From the NCBI RefSeq assembly GCF_001591105.1, contig NZ_BCUD01000008.1:124001-188000 (forward strand): a stretch of 64,000 nt of DNA, given 5' to 3'. Under the pieces are notes generated by a model, which saw only the letters and a program-made list of their open reading frames with translations, had not been told where the DNA came from and ran no database searches. The translations under genes and the position numbers were made by a program. This document shows, piece after piece, positions 62,836-64,000 of this stretch. Source of the stretch: Vibrio nereis NBRC 15637. GTDB taxonomy: Bacteria > Pseudomonadota > Gammaproteobacteria > Enterobacterales > Vibrionaceae. The stretch's first letter is position 1. Each line of letters starts with the position of its first letter.

Positions 62836-64000
62836 TTGCTTGTACCTTTGCCCCAAATTCGTTGATCGCTTGCCAGTCTGGTTGAATCGCTTGATAGTCG
62901 GATTCTGAGTAACCTAAACGAACCGCCTGATCGACGACAATGCGGGCTAAATCAAAGTGATGAGTGCGCGGGTGCTGGGCAAGGTAGTCTCGCAGTACAG
63001 CCCCAAGGTCAATGGGTGTACCTTGCTCTTTGTGCACTCTCAGCATGTCTGCAATGCGCTCAGATAACTCATCATTGACTTGTTGAAACTCTTCGTATTC
63101 CACTTCCATTGGCACCTGACCCGTCACTTCATCGTCACGCAGTACCAGGGCTTCATCACGAAGGTCACTGAGCCTTTCTACATCTGCATAAGTCAGATAC
63201 CAAGGCATATCGAAGTAATCTTTTATCGATTGACGTAAACGCGTACTGAAGGCACGGTTCTTATCCATATCGATGGCCGTACGAATAAACTTGTGAACGT
63301 GACGGTCGTAGCCTATCCACAGGTCAATCGCTTGCTGACCCCAACTGGTGATTCGATCCAGTTTCATCTGCAAGCCAAATAGCGCTTCTTCAATAAATTC
63401 CAGTTCATCATCACCGTAGACGATTTCCTGAATATCGAGGATCTGAGTCTGTAACTCGTCACTCGCTGCTTGCAGCGTATCTTGAAGCTCTTTCAGTGTG
63501 GTGGATGTTTCAGACAGTAGCGCTTCACAGTTATTGATCGCATCACGCCAATCTTTATTAAGCAGGTCGGCAATCTGCTGTTTAACAGATTGTTGTTGCT
63601 CATCCATCACACGTTGGTTGAGATCGATTTGATCGAATATTTCCCCAACCGAATATTTGAGTACGCCGTAAACATTCTTTTTCCAATGACCCGGTGTACC
63701 GCCCTTTTGTGCCGCTTCGATAGCTTTGGCCATCTCGCCTGCAACCATAGACAGTTGAATAGAAAGTCGTAGTTTGGAAAATTCTCGGTGACGTACGTAG
63801 TAGTCGGTGATACCGATTGCCAGAGGAGACAAGCGGTAAATGCTCGCGCCATCGGTAATTTCGCTGGTAAAACGACTCATTAATCGTTGTTTCACCAGTT
63901 CGTTAATGGCGTTGTTTGCCCGGAAAGCCGAAGCGTCTCCGGTTTCTTCAAATAGCCGAGTGACGATAGAGAACGCATCATGCAGTTCACCTTCACCCAA
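62816..64000 (-). CDS. mukF: chromosome partition protein MukF (N terminus outside window)
   Basis: About 394 residues are visible from position 64000 down to the stop at 62816. About 47 N-terminal residues, judged by the E. coli length of 440, lie beyond the window edge. The kleisin sequence shows [73 protein letters not shown] and the C-terminal [12 protein letters not shown]. It closes the MukB heads with MukE. Normal in the part seen. Confidence 0.95.
   Translation of the reverse strand: MGEGELHDAFSIVTRLFEETGDASAFRANNAINELVKQRLMSRFTSEITDGASIYRLSPLAIGITDYYVRHREFSKLRLSIQLSMVAGEMAKAIEAAQKGGTPGHWKKNVYGVLKYSVGEIFDQIDLNQRVMDEQQQSVKQQIADLLNKDWRDAINNCEALLSETSTTLKELQDTLQAASDELQTQILDIQEIVYGDDELEFIEEALFGLQMKLDRITSWGQQAIDLWIGYDRHVHKFIRTAIDMDKNRAFSTRLRQSIKDYFDMPWYLTYADVERLSDLRDEALVLRDDEVTGQVPMEVEYEEFQQVNDELSERIADMLRVHKEQGTPIDLGAVLRDYLAQHPRTHHFDLARIVVDQAVRLGYSESDYQAIQPDWQAINEFGAKVQANVIDRY

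Overview
The window looks like ordinary chromosome from a Vibrio or close relative (Gammaproteobacteria, Vibrionaceae). This is inferred from gene content and order: mukFEB, clpA-clpS next to a divergent cspD, a monomeric NADP isocitrate dehydrogenase, torECA with a pentahaem TorC, cydABX-ybgE-ybgC-tolQRAB-pal-cpoB-nadA, ruvCAB with a LexA box, and CmoA/CmoB. Base composition is moderate throughout. I see no prophage, insertion sequence, integron or CRISPR array.

Layout. 1-1165: C-terminal part of a (2-aminoethylphosphonate-type) ABC permease. 1.2-3.0 kb: an HNH endonuclease with a probable sulfur-binding-type N-terminal domain, preceded by a small methyltransferase gene. 3.2-9.4 kb: a CUT2 sugar importer (binding protein, ATPase, two permeases) with an FGGY pentulose kinase. 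9.99-10.08 kb: tRNA-Ser(GGA). 10.2-16.2 kb: the alanine exporter AlaE, a Cache hybrid histidine kinase, a UPF0149 protein, a small membrane protein, a PCuAC copper chaperone and a K+ channel. 16.3-26.1 kb: nadA, the Tol-Pal operon and the cytochrome bd operon, with a well-defined FNR/ArcA control region at 26.2-26.4 kb. 26.5-28.8 kb: ruvB, ruvA, ruvC. 28.9-31.8 kb: a GH36 glycosidase and a porin. 32.3-36.2 kb: the TMAO respiration genes torA, torC, torE. 36.7-38.7 kb: an orphan FetB-like permease, a pair of perfect inverted DnaA boxes, a 41-residue small ORF and a FocA formate channel. 39.2-42.4 kb: a TIGR02647 protein, a PACE transporter with a divergent LysR regulator, an epimerase and a YdcF protein. 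42.5-51 kb: clpA, clpS, cspD, icd, rluE, aspS. 51.2-54 kb: a DUF72 protein, cmoA, cmoB. 54.3-57.5 kb: a three-gene envelope cluster (retropepsin-like lipoprotein, cysteine-free inactive transglutaminase with 7 TM segments, ATP-grasp glutamate-ligase-like enzyme). 57.6-64 kb: mukB, mukE and most of mukF.

How the genes work together. Several blocks serve low-oxygen energy metabolism (cytochrome bd, TMAO reductase, formate channel). Others serve envelope integrity (Tol-Pal, porin, the 54-57 kb cluster) and genome maintenance (RuvABC, MukBEF, the DnaA-box element). The best candidates for incompletely described biology are the 54.3-57.5 kb cluster, the SBD-like HNH nuclease, and the isolated DnaA-box palindrome beside the small ORF. 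Functions rest on recognition of family motifs in the translated sequence; no database search was possible. Many start codons were moved from the longest reading frame to a start supported by a ribosome binding site or by family length.
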